From contig CAWGOZ010000008.1 of the NCBI GenBank assembly GCA_963824345.1, forward strand, positions 124,001 to 188,000: DNA of 64,000 nucleotides, read 5' to 3'. Below, piece by piece: positions 16,082-24,435 of the stretch. The stretch is from Palsa-89 sp963824345. GTDB lineage: Bacteria > Acidobacteriota > Terriglobia > Bryobacterales > Bryobacteraceae. The notes under the pieces were generated by a model. The model ran no database searches, had not been told where the DNA came from, and worked only from the letters and a program-made list of their open reading frames with translations. A program made the position numbers and the translations under genes. Position 1 is the stretch's first letter. Each line of letters opens with the position of its first letter.

Positions 16082-16875
16082 GCGGATACCTTTCTCCCCT
16101 CGACCGGATTACCGAGTTCTGAAGCGTATTGCAGAAATGTCGTGAGACCGGCGTATTCGCGATCGCCCAGTTGGAACACGATGTTGTCACTCAGGTACGA
16201 TCGCGCCAGCGCCTGGGAAACGCCGGCTTTGGCGTGCTCCGAGCGCGCGATGTCTTCGATATGATCGAGCCCGAAGCGCATGGATTCCAGGAACGGCTGC
16301 GGATCCTGCGGGGACACCGCGGCACGCGAGGCCCACACCGCGAACACCATGGGAAGCCCGGTCATCTTGACCCACTCAGCGCCCAGGTCGAGCACGTGGA
16401 ACGGCAACTGAGAAGGCTCCAGCACCAGCGCCGCGTCGCCAATGATCAACGCTGCATCAGCTTCCACCAGCATGGACGGCAGGTGCGGCCTTTGCGATCG
16501 AACTTCGGGTTCCAGGCCGTACTTTCTCGCCAGGATCACGCGGCTCAGCGCCACCGACGTTCGCGAGGTGGAATCCGCCGCCAGCCTGCGGATCTCTTCG
16601 AACGGCACTTTCGAAATCAGAAAAATGCTGCGCACCGGCCCATGACAGGCGATCCCGGCGCCGCGAATGATCTCCAGCTTCTGCCGATTCAACTCCACGG
16701 CGGGCACGATGCCGATGTCGGCGAGCCCGGATTCCAGGCGGTCGGCGCATTCGGCCGGAATCGCGAACGACAGATCGAAAAGATCGCGCTGCCGGCCATG
16801 CAGCATGCCCCATACCAGCGGAACGGTGTTGAGATAGCTGACCACGGAGACGCGGGGTTTCAATGCGGTTATCAA
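16078..16875 (-). CDS. mqnA: Chorismate dehydratase
   Basis: A 265-residue periplasmic-binding-protein-fold enzyme without a signal peptide, matching MqnA: PRVSVVSYLNTVPLVWGM at the start, LADIGIVPAVEL, SRTSVALSRVIL and ADAALIIGDAAL. It dehydrates chorismate to 3-enolpyruvyl-benzoate, the first step of futalosine-dependent menaquinone synthesis. The start is unusual. TTG at 16875 lies 6 bases behind a TAAACT hexamer, consistent with a leaderless message; a second TTG at 16863 would begin KPRVSVV. No ATG is available. It is coupled to mqnC downstream. Confidence 0.93.
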   Translation of the reverse strand: MITALKPRVSVVSYLNTVPLVWGMLHGRQRDLFDLSFAIPAECADRLESGLADIGIVPAVELNRQKLEIIRGAGIACHGPVRSIFLISKVPFEEIRRLAADSTSRTSVALSRVILARKYGLEPEVRSQRPHLPSMLVEADAALIIGDAALVLEPSQLPFHVLDLGAEWVKMTGLPMVFAVWASRAAVSPQDPQPFLESMRFGLDHIEDIARSEHAKAGVSQALARSYLSDNIVFQLGDREYAGLTTFLQYASELGNPVEGRKVSA

Positions 16876-16881
16876 ACAACC

Positions 16882-16887
16882 AGTTTA
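16882..16887 (-). promoter_or_regulatory. Candidate mqnA -10 element
   Basis: On the minus strand TAAACT is followed by 6 bases and then the TTG start at 16875. No ribosome binding site is visible, which fits a leaderless mqnA-mqnC transcript. Confidence 0.4.
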
Positions 16888-16939
16888 GCAAGGCCCCCGC
16901 AATCAGCGAAGCGAGATGGTGGCGCCCAAGCAAAACCGT

Positions 16940-16945
16940 TATAGT
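16940..16945 (+). promoter_or_regulatory. Candidate nfeD -10 element
   Basis: TATAGT (5 of 6 matches to the -10 consensus) lies 9 bases before a TTG at 16955 that would start the NfeD-type protein exactly at its signal peptide. Confidence 0.45.
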
Positions 16946-16954
16946 GAATGTGTT

Positions 16955-18256
16955 TTGAGACTGCTTCGCCGATTCAGCGTGATCCCGGCGCTCCTCACCC
17001 TCTCCGCGCTTGGTCAAGGGCCGGGGGCACGGGTGATAACCGTATCCATCGATGGCGAGATCAGCCCCATCACCGCGGAGATCGTCGGCCATGCGATTGA
17101 GGAGGCGAAATCGGCCAGCGCCGCGCTGCTGTTGATTCGCATCAACACGCCGGGCGGACTGATGGAGGCAACGCGCCAGACCATCCAAAAGCTGGATGCC
17201 TCGCCGATTCCGGTGGTGACGTACGTGACTCCCAGCGGCGCGCGCGGAGCATCGGCGGGATTCTTCATACTCGAAGCGGGCGACGTTGCCGCGATGGCGC
17301 CGGGAACGAACACGGGCGCATCGTCACCCGTTCTGATGGTGGGACAGATGGATCAGGTGATGCGCGACAAGGTGGAAAACGACGCCGCGGCGATGCTGCG
17401 CAGCATGATGACCAGGCGCGGACGCAACAGCACGGTGGGCGAGCAGACCATCCGTCAAGCCAAGTCGTTCACCGAGAAAGAGGCGCTGGACCAAAAGTTG
17501 ATCGACCTCGTCGCAAGCAACGAGCAGCAGCTCTTTCAATCTCTCGATGGCCGGGAGATCACGCGCTGGGATGGGCGCAAGCAAGTGCTGCATCTGGCGG
17601 GAGCGGCGGTAACCGAGGCGCGCGAAACACTGCGCGAGCGGGTGGTCTCCGCCATCGCCGACCCGAACATCGGATTCATCCTGCTGGTGCTCGGGGTGCT
17701 GGGCGTGTATGTCGAATTCACCTCGCCGGGATTGATATTTCCCGGTATCGCCGGGGCGATTCTAGCGCTGCTCGGGCTATCGTCGCTTTCCATTCTTCCT
17801 ATCAGCTGGACCGGCGTCGCGCTACTGGTGCTTGCGCTGGCCCTATTCGTATTGGAGGCGAAGTTCACCTCGCACGGCATGCTCGGCATCGGCGGAACCG
17901 TCTCGATGGTGCTGGGCGCGTTACTGCTGGTGAATGGGCCGCCGGAGATGCGCATTCATCTTTCCACCGCGCTCGCCGTGGCGCTGCCCTTCGCGGCCAT
18001 CACCATGTTTCTGGTCTCGATCGTGGTGAAAGCGCGGCGCAACAAAGTCCTCACGGGCCCTCAGGGAATGATCGGAGAACTGGGGACCGCGCGCACCGCT
18101 CTGGAACCGGAGGGACAAGTTGAGGTCCGGGGCGAATATTGGGACGCCGTCGCAGCGGCTCCAGTTCCAGCGGGCGCGGAGGTGCGCGTCAGTGGCGTTG
18201 CGGGCTTGAGGTTGAAGGTCGAAAAGACCGCGGCAGTACCGTCAGCGGAAGCGTGA
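16955..18256 (+). CDS. NfeD-type membrane serine protease (ClpP-class)
   Basis: A 433-residue membrane protein. From TTG 16955 it begins RLLRRFSVIPALLTLSALGQ, a clean signal peptide. A ClpP-class protease domain (residues about 25-215) has INTPGG, the Ser region GARGASAGFFI and Lys in DKVENDAAA, matching the Ser-Lys dyad of NfeD proteases. Several membrane helices (about residues 225-365) and a C-terminal OB-fold NfeD domain (GMIGELGTA ... VEVRGEYWDA) follow. The family is usually paired with an SPFH/stomatin protein and linked to membrane quality control; no stomatin gene is adjacent. ATG 16916 in the same frame is an alternative start, but it adds a polar 13-residue extension. Confidence 0.88.
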   Translation: MRLLRRFSVIPALLTLSALGQGPGARVITVSIDGEISPITAEIVGHAIEEAKSASAALLLIRINTPGGLMEATRQTIQKLDASPIPVVTYVTPSGARGASAGFFILEAGDVAAMAPGTNTGASSPVLMVGQMDQVMRDKVENDAAAMLRSMMTRRGRNSTVGEQTIRQAKSFTEKEALDQKLIDLVASNEQQLFQSLDGREITRWDGRKQVLHLAGAAVTEARETLRERVVSAIADPNIGFILLVLGVLGVYVEFTSPGLIFPGIAGAILALLGLSSLSILPISWTGVALLVLALALFVLEAKFTSHGMLGIGGTVSMVLGALLLVNGPPEMRIHLSTALAVALPFAAITMFLVSIVVKARRNKVLTGPQGMIGELGTARTALEPEGQVEVRGEYWDAVAAAPVPAGAEVRVSGVAGLRLKVEKTAAVPSAEA

Positions 18257-18638
18257 CGCGATAGGCAAAACCATCCGCGCCGGCCAAGTCGAACGTGCCT
18301 CCGATGCTGGGTGGGCCGTCTTGCCCGCCGAGGAATGTAACCGAGCGTCCCGTGACAGCGCCGCTCAAGAAGCCGCCCGGCCGCGACCAGCTCCAGGCGC
18401 CCGACTCGAGCGTGGTCGGAGATCCGATCGCGAAATGCAAATCCAACGCCAGGATCGACGAGCTATCGCTAATTAGAACCTGCACGGCTAAACGGTCGCC
18501 ATCGCGCACGCCGTGCACCGATTGAAGGGTGAAGCGAGAAAGATCCTCGCGCTTGGAAGGATCCTGGAGGACCGGTACATTGGAGCGGGCACAACCTGCC
18601 AGCGCCAGGCACAAAATCAGAACGCCGCGCCGATGCAT
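18189..18638 (-). CDS. Putative lipoprotein of unknown function
   Basis: A 149-residue protein with a textbook lipoprotein signal (RRGVLILCLALAGC: basic start, hydrophobic core, lipobox LAGC with Cys16). The mature part is beta-rich (GDRLAVQVLISDSSSILALDLHFAIG ... GGTFDLAGADGFAYRVTLPL) and resembles no family that I know. It is transcribed 16 bases downstream of another small envelope protein. Its 3' end overlaps the convergent nfeD gene by 68 bases; if both are expressed, the transcripts would be antisense to each other there. The C-terminal tail in the overlap (RSFRPSTSSPQRH) is low in character and may simply be read-through. Confidence 0.72.
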   Translation of the reverse strand: MHRRGVLILCLALAGCARSNVPVLQDPSKREDLSRFTLQSVHGVRDGDRLAVQVLISDSSSILALDLHFAIGSPTTLESGAWSWSRPGGFLSGAVTGRSVTFLGGQDGPPSIGGTFDLAGADGFAYRVTLPLTVLPRSFRPSTSSPQRH

Positions 18639-18654
18639 GATCCCCGGCGCTGGC

Positions 18655-19050
18655 TTACTTGCCGTCGTCGTTTTTCTTCGGAGGCGGGTCCACCGTCACG
18701 TTGACAGCCGTCAGCTTGAGGTCGGCGTCTTCGCTGGCATCAATCGTGATAGGCGTCTCGAGGTCGATATCGGTGGGTTTGATCGACTTCTTGCCTTCCA
18801 GAAACTTGGTCTTGCGCGAGCGGCGGATCGAAACCGTTTGATTGTCGTCGGTTTCAATCATGATTTCTTTGCTGCTCAGTTCCTTGAGCTTGCCGTGAAA
18901 GGAACCAGCCACGTCTTTGTAGGCCGGTGGGTTAGGTGTTCCGGGAGCGATGGAGCGCGTCCGCGGGTAGGGATAAGGGTACGGGTACTGTGCCAGAAGA
19001 ATCCCGGGGAGGAGGATGCCCAACAGCACTAAAACCCGGAGTATCCTCAT
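18655..19050 (-). CDS. Small secreted protein of unknown function
   Basis: A 131-residue protein with a signal peptide (RILRVLVLLGILLPGILLAQ). A short Tyr-Pro repeat (YPYPYPYP) directly after the cleavage site is followed by a beta-rich domain (GSFHGKLKELSSKEIMIETD ... QTVSIRRSRKTKFL ... ITIDASEDADLKLTAVNVTV) and a Lys/Asp-rich tail. The pattern resembles small OB-like periplasmic domains found in acidobacteria (DUF5666-like), but I am not certain. ATG 19050 is chosen for the signal peptide; TTG 19074 with AAAGG upstream is an alternative. Confidence 0.72.
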   Translation of the reverse strand: MRILRVLVLLGILLPGILLAQYPYPYPYPRTRSIAPGTPNPPAYKDVAGSFHGKLKELSSKEIMIETDDNQTVSIRRSRKTKFLEGKKSIKPTDIDLETPITIDASEDADLKLTAVNVTVDPPPKKNDDGK

Positions 19051-19122
19051 GTTTTTCGCGCCTGCCGTGCTCAATTACCGCCTTTAGTCCAAGTATACAC
19101 CCGAACGCGGGAAATCGCCGTC

Positions 19123-20007
19123 TTAGGCGGCTGCGGCTCTCGCTTCAACCGCGGAGCCGGTTACTTCGCTGCGCCGCATCCAAAAATACACAGCGAAGAA
19201 AATGCACACGATGGCCAACCCGGCGCCAAACTCGCCGATCACGTACTTCGTGCGGCCAGTATCGGTTGTGATGGGGTCGAAAAATTGTTGGACGAACAAG
19301 TTGTGACTGCCATGCAGCAGAACACCGGTCCAGAGACTCCCGGACTTGAGCCGCATCCAGGCGAAGATAAAGCTCATGGCAATCACCATCACGGTGAAGC
19401 AGGTAAGACCGTACCAGGTGGGTGTGCCCGCGTTATAGTCGGCGAAGATGAGGACGGGATAATGCCACACTGCCCAGATACAGCCGGAGATAAAAGCGGT
19501 AGCGGTAAAACTGAATCGTTCGGCCAGCGCCGGCACCAGGAATCCTCGCCAGCCGATTTCCTCCCCCAGCGCAGTGGCGCAACTGCGCACCATCCCGGCC
19601 GTTCCCGCAAATAGAAAGTAAAGTGCGATGGCAGCCCACGGCGGAAGCGCGCCCAAGCCGAAGCTCTTGATAATCGCGGCGACGAACTTTTTGTCGTATA
19701 CCCCGCCCAGCCCCGTGAGCCAGACGATCGAATACGTGATCGTCGCGTAGGCCAGCGGGATGACGTAGCTCATCACCTGATAGCGGGCGTTGCCCCACTT
19801 CCATCCGAGACTTCCCACCTGGCGGCCGAGATACTTCGAGGTAAGCATCGCCGCGCTGGCCGGGCACCACATCAACGCCACCACATACATGCCGGCGCCT
19901 GCGCCCAGGTGTCCGGACTTGATGATCAGGAAATAGAACACCGCGCTCAGCGCGAAAGTGAGCAAGAGGTACACGGGCACCGCGCGGTGATCGTCACGGG
20001 AGCTCAT
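19123..20007 (-). CDS. CPBP family intramembrane metalloprotease
   Basis: A 294-residue polytopic membrane protein with about eight hydrophobic segments. The CPBP (CAAX protease/Abi) motifs are clear: EEIGWRGFLVP with the Glu-Glu pair and Arg, WHYP with the second motif His, and HGSHNL near the C-terminus. The family includes Rce1-like prenyl-CAAX proteases and bacterial immunity or peptide-processing proteins; the bacterial substrate is unknown. ATG 20007 is chosen because TATAAT lies 9 bases upstream; a TTG nine codons earlier overlaps that hexamer and is unlikely. Confidence 0.87.
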   Translation of the reverse strand: MSSRDDHRAVPVYLLLTFALSAVFYFLIIKSGHLGAGAGMYVVALMWCPASAAMLTSKYLGRQVGSLGWKWGNARYQVMSYVIPLAYATITYSIVWLTGLGGVYDKKFVAAIIKSFGLGALPPWAAIALYFLFAGTAGMVRSCATALGEEIGWRGFLVPALAERFSFTATAFISGCIWAVWHYPVLIFADYNAGTPTWYGLTCFTVMVIAMSFIFAWMRLKSGSLWTGVLLHGSHNLFVQQFFDPITTDTGRTKYVIGEFGAGLAIVCIFFAVYFWMRRSEVTGSAVEARAAAA

Positions 20008-20016
20008 GGTCCAGGA

Positions 20017-20022
20017 ATTATA
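20017..20022 (-). promoter_or_regulatory. Consensus -10 element of the CPBP protease gene
   Basis: A perfect TATAAT on the minus strand stands 9 bases before the ATG at 20007. No Shine-Dalgarno sequence is present and no -35 is recognisable, so a leaderless message is likely. Confidence 0.5.
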
Positions 20023-20082
20023 GCAGCTGCTCAATTGCGCCCATATACAGCTCGATTGCTATCCTGGTGCGCAAAAGACGCA

Positions 20083-20544
20083 ATGAAAGTTCAAATCGTT
20101 GATTTTCCAGAAACTAAAGTGGCAGTCCTGGAGCACCGCGGGCCGCCGGATCTCGAATATGAAACCGTTCGAAAGCTCATTGAATGGCGGCGGGCAAATG
20201 GCTTGCATCCCGAGCGGCATCGCAGTTATGGAATTCATTACAACGATCCTCGCAAGACACCGCCTGAGGAGTATCGAGTTGACTTCTGCGTGTCGGTGGA
20301 CCATGACGTTCCATCAAATCCGGAGGGCGTGGTGAACAAAACCATTCCGGGCGGCCGCTGCGCCTTGGTACGGCATTTCGGTTCGCGCGAGAATGTATCG
20401 GCAGCGGAATATCTGTACGAGATTTGGTTTCCCGCGAGCGGGGAGATACTGAGAGATTTCCCGATCTTTTTTCATTACGTCAATGTCGGACCCAACGTTC
20501 AAGAAAACGAGATGATTACGGACGTATATCTTCCATTGCGCTGA
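20083..20544 (+). CDS. GyrI-like small-molecule-binding domain protein
   Basis: A 153-residue single-domain protein of the GyrI/SbmC (AraC effector-binding) fold. Diagnostic features are VQIVDFPETKVAVLEHRGPP at the start, an YGIHYNDP segment, VDFCVSVD, GGRCALVRHFGS and the closing IFFHYVN ... DVYLPL. There is no DNA-binding domain, so it is a stand-alone binding or sequestering protein; characterised relatives inhibit DNA gyrase or hydrolyse toxic small molecules. The ATG at 20083 begins exactly at the conserved first strand; the longer open frame upstream overlaps the divergent gene's promoter. Confidence 0.85.
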   Translation: MKVQIVDFPETKVAVLEHRGPPDLEYETVRKLIEWRRANGLHPERHRSYGIHYNDPRKTPPEEYRVDFCVSVDHDVPSNPEGVVNKTIPGGRCALVRHFGSRENVSAAEYLYEIWFPASGEILRDFPIFFHYVNVGPNVQENEMITDVYLPLR

Positions 20545-20570
20545 CGGCGGACCTTCCGCGCCAAATCATT

Positions 20571-20576
20571 TACACT
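20571..20576 (+). promoter_or_regulatory. Possible -10 element of the propeller kinase gene
   Basis: TACACT is followed by 5 bases and the GTG start at 20582. GGA lies in the gap but is too close to the start to be a normal ribosome binding site. This is the weakest member of the TANNNT series in this window. Confidence 0.3.
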
Positions 20577-20581
20577 CGGAA

Positions 20582-23539
20582 GTGTGGGCCAAAGGCATTG
20601 TCGCCGCCTTCCTGCTTTCCGCCATTGCGCTCGGCGGTCTTACTGAACCGGCGCTCGCCTTAAGTCCCAGCCGCGCATTATCGCAATACACACGCACGGT
20701 CTGGACCCAGGAGCACGGTCTTCCGCAAGATACGGTTCGCGCGATCGCGCAGACCAAGGACGGATATCTGTGGCTGGGCACCGACGAGGGCCTGGCGCAA
20801 TTCGACGGCTACGACTTCGTCGTGTTCAACAAAGAAAACGGGGCGCTGCCGAGCAATAGCGTCGCGGCGCTGTGGGCGGCCCGGGACGGGAGCCTGTGGA
20901 TCGGCACGCTGGGCGGTCTTACCCGCTATCGCAATGGAAAATTCACCACCTTCACGAAGAAGGATGGCCTGAGCGAAACGTCTATCAATGCGATCACAGA
21001 AGACCAATCCGGCGCCATCTGGGTAATCGCGGGCGTTTATGTCAACCGCTTTCAGGACGGCCGGATCACCAATTACAGCCCCCGCCAGGGCCTTCCCATC
21101 GAAGCGTTGCGCGTTATTTATTGCGGGCGCGACGGCAAAATCTACGTCGCGGGATTTGGTGGAGTGGCACGGCGCGAAGGCGACCAGTTCGTGCCGGTTT
21201 TCGGACCCACCGAGATCGGCGACATTGTCAGCACGCTGCTGCAGGACCGCGAAGGCAACCTCTGGGTAGCCGGCAGCTTCGGCATCCTTACCCGCAGCCC
21301 GGCCGGCAAATTGCGGCGCTATGGAAGCGAAGACGGATTGCCCGACAAGTTCGTACGCGCGTTGCGGGAAGACCGCGACGGAAATCTCTGGGCCGGGACC
21401 GATGGCGGACTGGCGCGGCTGGAACACGGGCGCTTCGTCAGCAGCCCTTTGGGAAGTTCGCACGAGCGCGAGTGGGTGCGCTGCATCTATGAAGACACCG
21501 AAGGCAACCTGTGGGTGGGGATGAGCAGCGGCCTGAACCGGCTGCGCAACGATCTGTTCAGCATGTACGGGGAAGCGGAGGGCCTGCCGAGCGATGAGCC
21601 GACCACCGTGTATCAGGATCACCGCGGCCGGATTTGGATCGGCTTTCACGACCGCGGCCTGGTGCAACTGGCGGACGGAAAGCCGGTGCGCGTGTACACC
21701 CAGAAGGACGGCCTGCCGAGCAACGAGATTTTCTCCATTCGCGAGGACCATCAGGGCGATTTGCTGATTGCCGCCCGCGGCGGGCCCAGCCGCTTGCACG
21801 ATGGCCACTTCGTGAATCATGCTTTAAACGATCCACTCAACCGCCGGGTCGCGTTCGATTTTCTCGAGGACCGCGGCGGCAGGCTGTGGGTGGCTTCTCC
21901 AGCCGGCGTGAGCGAACTGGAAGGCAGCCGCTCGCGCATCGTGATCCCCGGCGGATACGAGCTCAACAACGACGTCGTTGTACTGTGCGAAACGCGCAAT
22001 GGCAGTCTGTGGGCGGGTAGTTACGGCGAGGGCCTTTGGCAACTGAATAAGGGCCAACTCCGCCTCTACACCATGGCTGATGGTCTTTCGAGCAACCAGA
22101 TTCGATCGTTAGTGGAAGGCACCGACGGCACGCTGTGGATCGGCACCTTCGGCGGCGGGCTGGACGCGTTGCGGAATGGCCAGTTCTACCACATCACGGT
22201 CCGCGACGGTCTGTTGAGCGATAACGTTTCGCACATTGAGGACGACGGCGAAGGCTGGCTGTGGCTCAGCACTACGCGCGGCATCTGCCGCATTCGCAAA
22301 CAAGACATCTGGGATTTTATCGCCGGCAAGATCCGCAAAGTCCAGCCCGTGAACTACGGAGTGGCCGATGGGCTTCGCAGCGCACAGTGCGCGCCCGGCT
22401 ATCCGTCCAGCGGCGGTGGAACCCGGAGCAGCGATGGACGGCTGTGGTTTCCCACCAGCCGGGGCTTGGCGGTGCTGGATCCTAGAGACCGTCCGGCTAA
22501 CGCCGCGGCGCCGGTGGTTCATTTGCTCGAGGTGGCAGTCGACGGACATCCGATCTCGGTAGCGGAGGGCGCCCGGCTGGCACCCGGCAACGGCCGGATG
22601 CAGTTCAGGTACACGGGCATCTATCTCAGCGCTCCCGAACGTGTGCGCTATTCCTACCGGCTGGAAGGACTGGATGGCGAGTGGATCAGTTCGATTGCCC
22701 GGCGCGTCACCAATTACAACAGCCTGCCGCACGGGCGGTACCGCTTCACCGTTCGCGCCGGCGTTCCCCATGGGCCGTTGGGCGAAAGTTCGTTCGCTTT
22801 TGAATTGCTCCCGCATTTCTACGAGACAGCCTGGTTCCGCTATTTCTGCGCCGCCCTGGCCGCCGCGGGCATTTGGGGCCTCTACAACCTGCGGCTGCGC
22901 CAGATTCGGCAGCGATTCTCGCTAGTGCTGGAAGAGCGCGGCAGGTTGGCCCGCGAAATTCACGACACCCTGGCGCAAGGCTTCGTCGGAATTTCATCGC
23001 AACTGGACGCCGTCGCGCTGACGCTGAACGGCCGTGTGGATGTGGCCCGCAAGCATTTGGATTTGGCGCGCAAGATGGTGCGGCACAGCTTGACCGAAGC
23101 TCGCCGGTCGGTAATGGATTTGCGCGCCTCGGCCCTGGAAGGTCACGATTTGCCGGCCGCGCTTTCGGAAGCCGCTCCGCAGTGGACCGCGGGCTCCGCT
23201 GTGCACATTCGCGTGGATGTCGAAGGCGAAAACCGCCCGCTTCCGGAAGAAACCGAACAACACCTTCTGCGGATCGCCCAGGAAGCCGTCACCAATGCCG
23301 TGAAGCACGCGCACGCCAGCCAGGTGCGAATCCATCTGCAGATGGCCGGCCGCGAGCTGAGTTTGCGAGTGGCGGACGATGGCCAGGGCTTCGAGCAGGC
23401 GGAAGCGTTTTCTGAAGTGGGCGGCCACTTCGGCCTGTTAGGCATGCGCGAGCGCGCCGAGCGCCTGGGCGGCGAACTGCAACTGCGCAGCGAACCCGGC
23501 CAGGGAACGGAAGTACAGGTTACGGTACCGCTTTCGTGA
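20582..23539 (+). CDS. Two-component regulator propeller sensor histidine kinase
   Basis: A 985-residue membrane sensor kinase. After an N-terminal signal sequence, residues about 30-640 form two seven-bladed beta-propellers made of Reg_prop repeats (recurrent GYLWLGTDEGL, DGSLWIGTLGG and GNLWVG motifs). A Y_Y_Y domain (about 660-730) and one membrane helix (about 745-765) follow. The cytoplasmic part has a HisKA_3 dimerisation domain with phospho-acceptor His794 in AREIHDTLAQG and a HATPase_c domain with NAVKHA and DDGQGF. It probably senses an extracellular ligand such as a glycan. Its stop overlaps the next regulator gene (GTGA), its obvious partner. The start is GTG at 20582. Confidence 0.92.
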   Translation: MWAKGIVAAFLLSAIALGGLTEPALALSPSRALSQYTRTVWTQEHGLPQDTVRAIAQTKDGYLWLGTDEGLAQFDGYDFVVFNKENGALPSNSVAALWAARDGSLWIGTLGGLTRYRNGKFTTFTKKDGLSETSINAITEDQSGAIWVIAGVYVNRFQDGRITNYSPRQGLPIEALRVIYCGRDGKIYVAGFGGVARREGDQFVPVFGPTEIGDIVSTLLQDREGNLWVAGSFGILTRSPAGKLRRYGSEDGLPDKFVRALREDRDGNLWAGTDGGLARLEHGRFVSSPLGSSHEREWVRCIYEDTEGNLWVGMSSGLNRLRNDLFSMYGEAEGLPSDEPTTVYQDHRGRIWIGFHDRGLVQLADGKPVRVYTQKDGLPSNEIFSIREDHQGDLLIAARGGPSRLHDGHFVNHALNDPLNRRVAFDFLEDRGGRLWVASPAGVSELEGSRSRIVIPGGYELNNDVVVLCETRNGSLWAGSYGEGLWQLNKGQLRLYTMADGLSSNQIRSLVEGTDGTLWIGTFGGGLDALRNGQFYHITVRDGLLSDNVSHIEDDGEGWLWLSTTRGICRIRKQDIWDFIAGKIRKVQPVNYGVADGLRSAQCAPGYPSSGGGTRSSDGRLWFPTSRGLAVLDPRDRPANAAAPVVHLLEVAVDGHPISVAEGARLAPGNGRMQFRYTGIYLSAPERVRYSYRLEGLDGEWISSIARRVTNYNSLPHGRYRFTVRAGVPHGPLGESSFAFELLPHFYETAWFRYFCAALAAAGIWGLYNLRLRQIRQRFSLVLEERGRLAREIHDTLAQGFVGISSQLDAVALTLNGRVDVARKHLDLARKMVRHSLTEARRSVMDLRASALEGHDLPAALSEAAPQWTAGSAVHIRVDVEGENRPLPEETEQHLLRIAQEAVTNAVKHAHASQVRIHLQMAGRELSLRVADDGQGFEQAEAFSEVGGHFGLLGMRERAERLGGELQLRSEPGQGTEVQVTVPLS

Positions 23540-24165
23540 GCCCGGAAAATCCCATTCGGATCGTCATCGCCGAAGATCATCTCATCGCGCGCGTGGGCGT
23601 AAAAACCATCATCAACACCCAGCCCGACATGACCGTGGTGGGAGAGGCCGCCAATGGAATGCAGGCCGTGGAGCTATATCGCAAACATCGTCCGGACGTA
23701 ACTTTGATGGACGTCCGAATGCCAGTCCTGAACGGCGTGGATGCGATCACCGCGATTCGCGCGGAATTCGCCGATGCCAGCATCATCGCGCTGAGCACTT
23801 ACGGCGGGGACGAAGACATTCGCCGCGCTCTGCAGGCCGGAGCGCGAGCCTATTTGACGAAGGATGTCTTACACGACGAGTTGCTCCGGGCCATCCATGC
23901 CGTCCACAACGGCGGACAGTACTTACCCGCGAGCGTTTCCGCCGCGCTTGCATCCAGTACTCTGCCGGCAGGTTTGAGCGCTCGGGAAATGGACGTGCTG
24001 TCGCTGATCGTCAAAGGCCTCGGGAATAAGCAGATCGCCTACCAACTCGGCATTGCCGAGCACACCGTGAAGAATCACGTGAAAAGCATCCTCAGCAAGC
24101 TGAGCGTGGACGATCGCACGCAGGCCGCGACCGCGGCGATCCAGCGCGGGATCATTCACCTGTAA
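23536..24165 (+). CDS. NarL/FixJ-family response regulator
   Basis: A 209-residue response regulator. The receiver domain has acidic residues EDH near position 13, phospho-acceptor Asp in VTLMDVRMP (about residue 58) and Lys in YLTKD. The C-terminal LuxR-type HTH (SAREMDVLSLIVKGLGNKQI ... TVKNHVKSILSKL) covers about residues 148-200. It is translationally coupled to the propeller kinase (GTGA overlap). The next operon, 270 bases downstream, encodes an RND efflux system, a plausible but unproven target. Confidence 0.94.
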   Translation: MSPENPIRIVIAEDHLIARVGVKTIINTQPDMTVVGEAANGMQAVELYRKHRPDVTLMDVRMPVLNGVDAITAIRAEFADASIIALSTYGGDEDIRRALQAGARAYLTKDVLHDELLRAIHAVHNGGQYLPASVSAALASSTLPAGLSAREMDVLSLIVKGLGNKQIAYQLGIAEHTVKNHVKSILSKLSVDDRTQAATAAIQRGIIHL

Positions 24166-24435
24166 ACGGTGTCCGTAAGCATGGGGCTCGGGAAGCGTGA
24201 AAGCCGGTCCAGGGGCTTCGAAAGCTGAGCGGCGAAACGATCGCCTTGCCATAGGTGACAATCTGGGCATTCATTCGTATCAGCACGAATTCAAGAATCT
24301 GTACGCAGCCCGTTAAATTAAGCGGCCTGAAATGAATTGGATACGGCTATCTCGGAGGGCGGCTGAGTAGCCCCAAAGGGCCACTAACCTCGGGCTCGGT
24401 TTACGCATCTTTACTAACATAAGCCCGAGCTGTGT
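24166..24435. other. Intergenic region upstream of the first RND operon, with inverted repeat
   Basis: This 270-base region is the longest non-coding stretch in the window. CTCGGGCT at 24389-24396 and AGCCCGAG at 24422-24429 form a perfect 8-bp inverted repeat 25 bases apart, ending 6 bases before the pump's ATG. TAACAT at 24415-24420 could be a -10 element lying inside the loop. The repeat could be an operator for the neighbouring response regulator or an mRNA hairpin occluding the start. I see nothing else, and no RNA gene. Confidence 0.4.
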
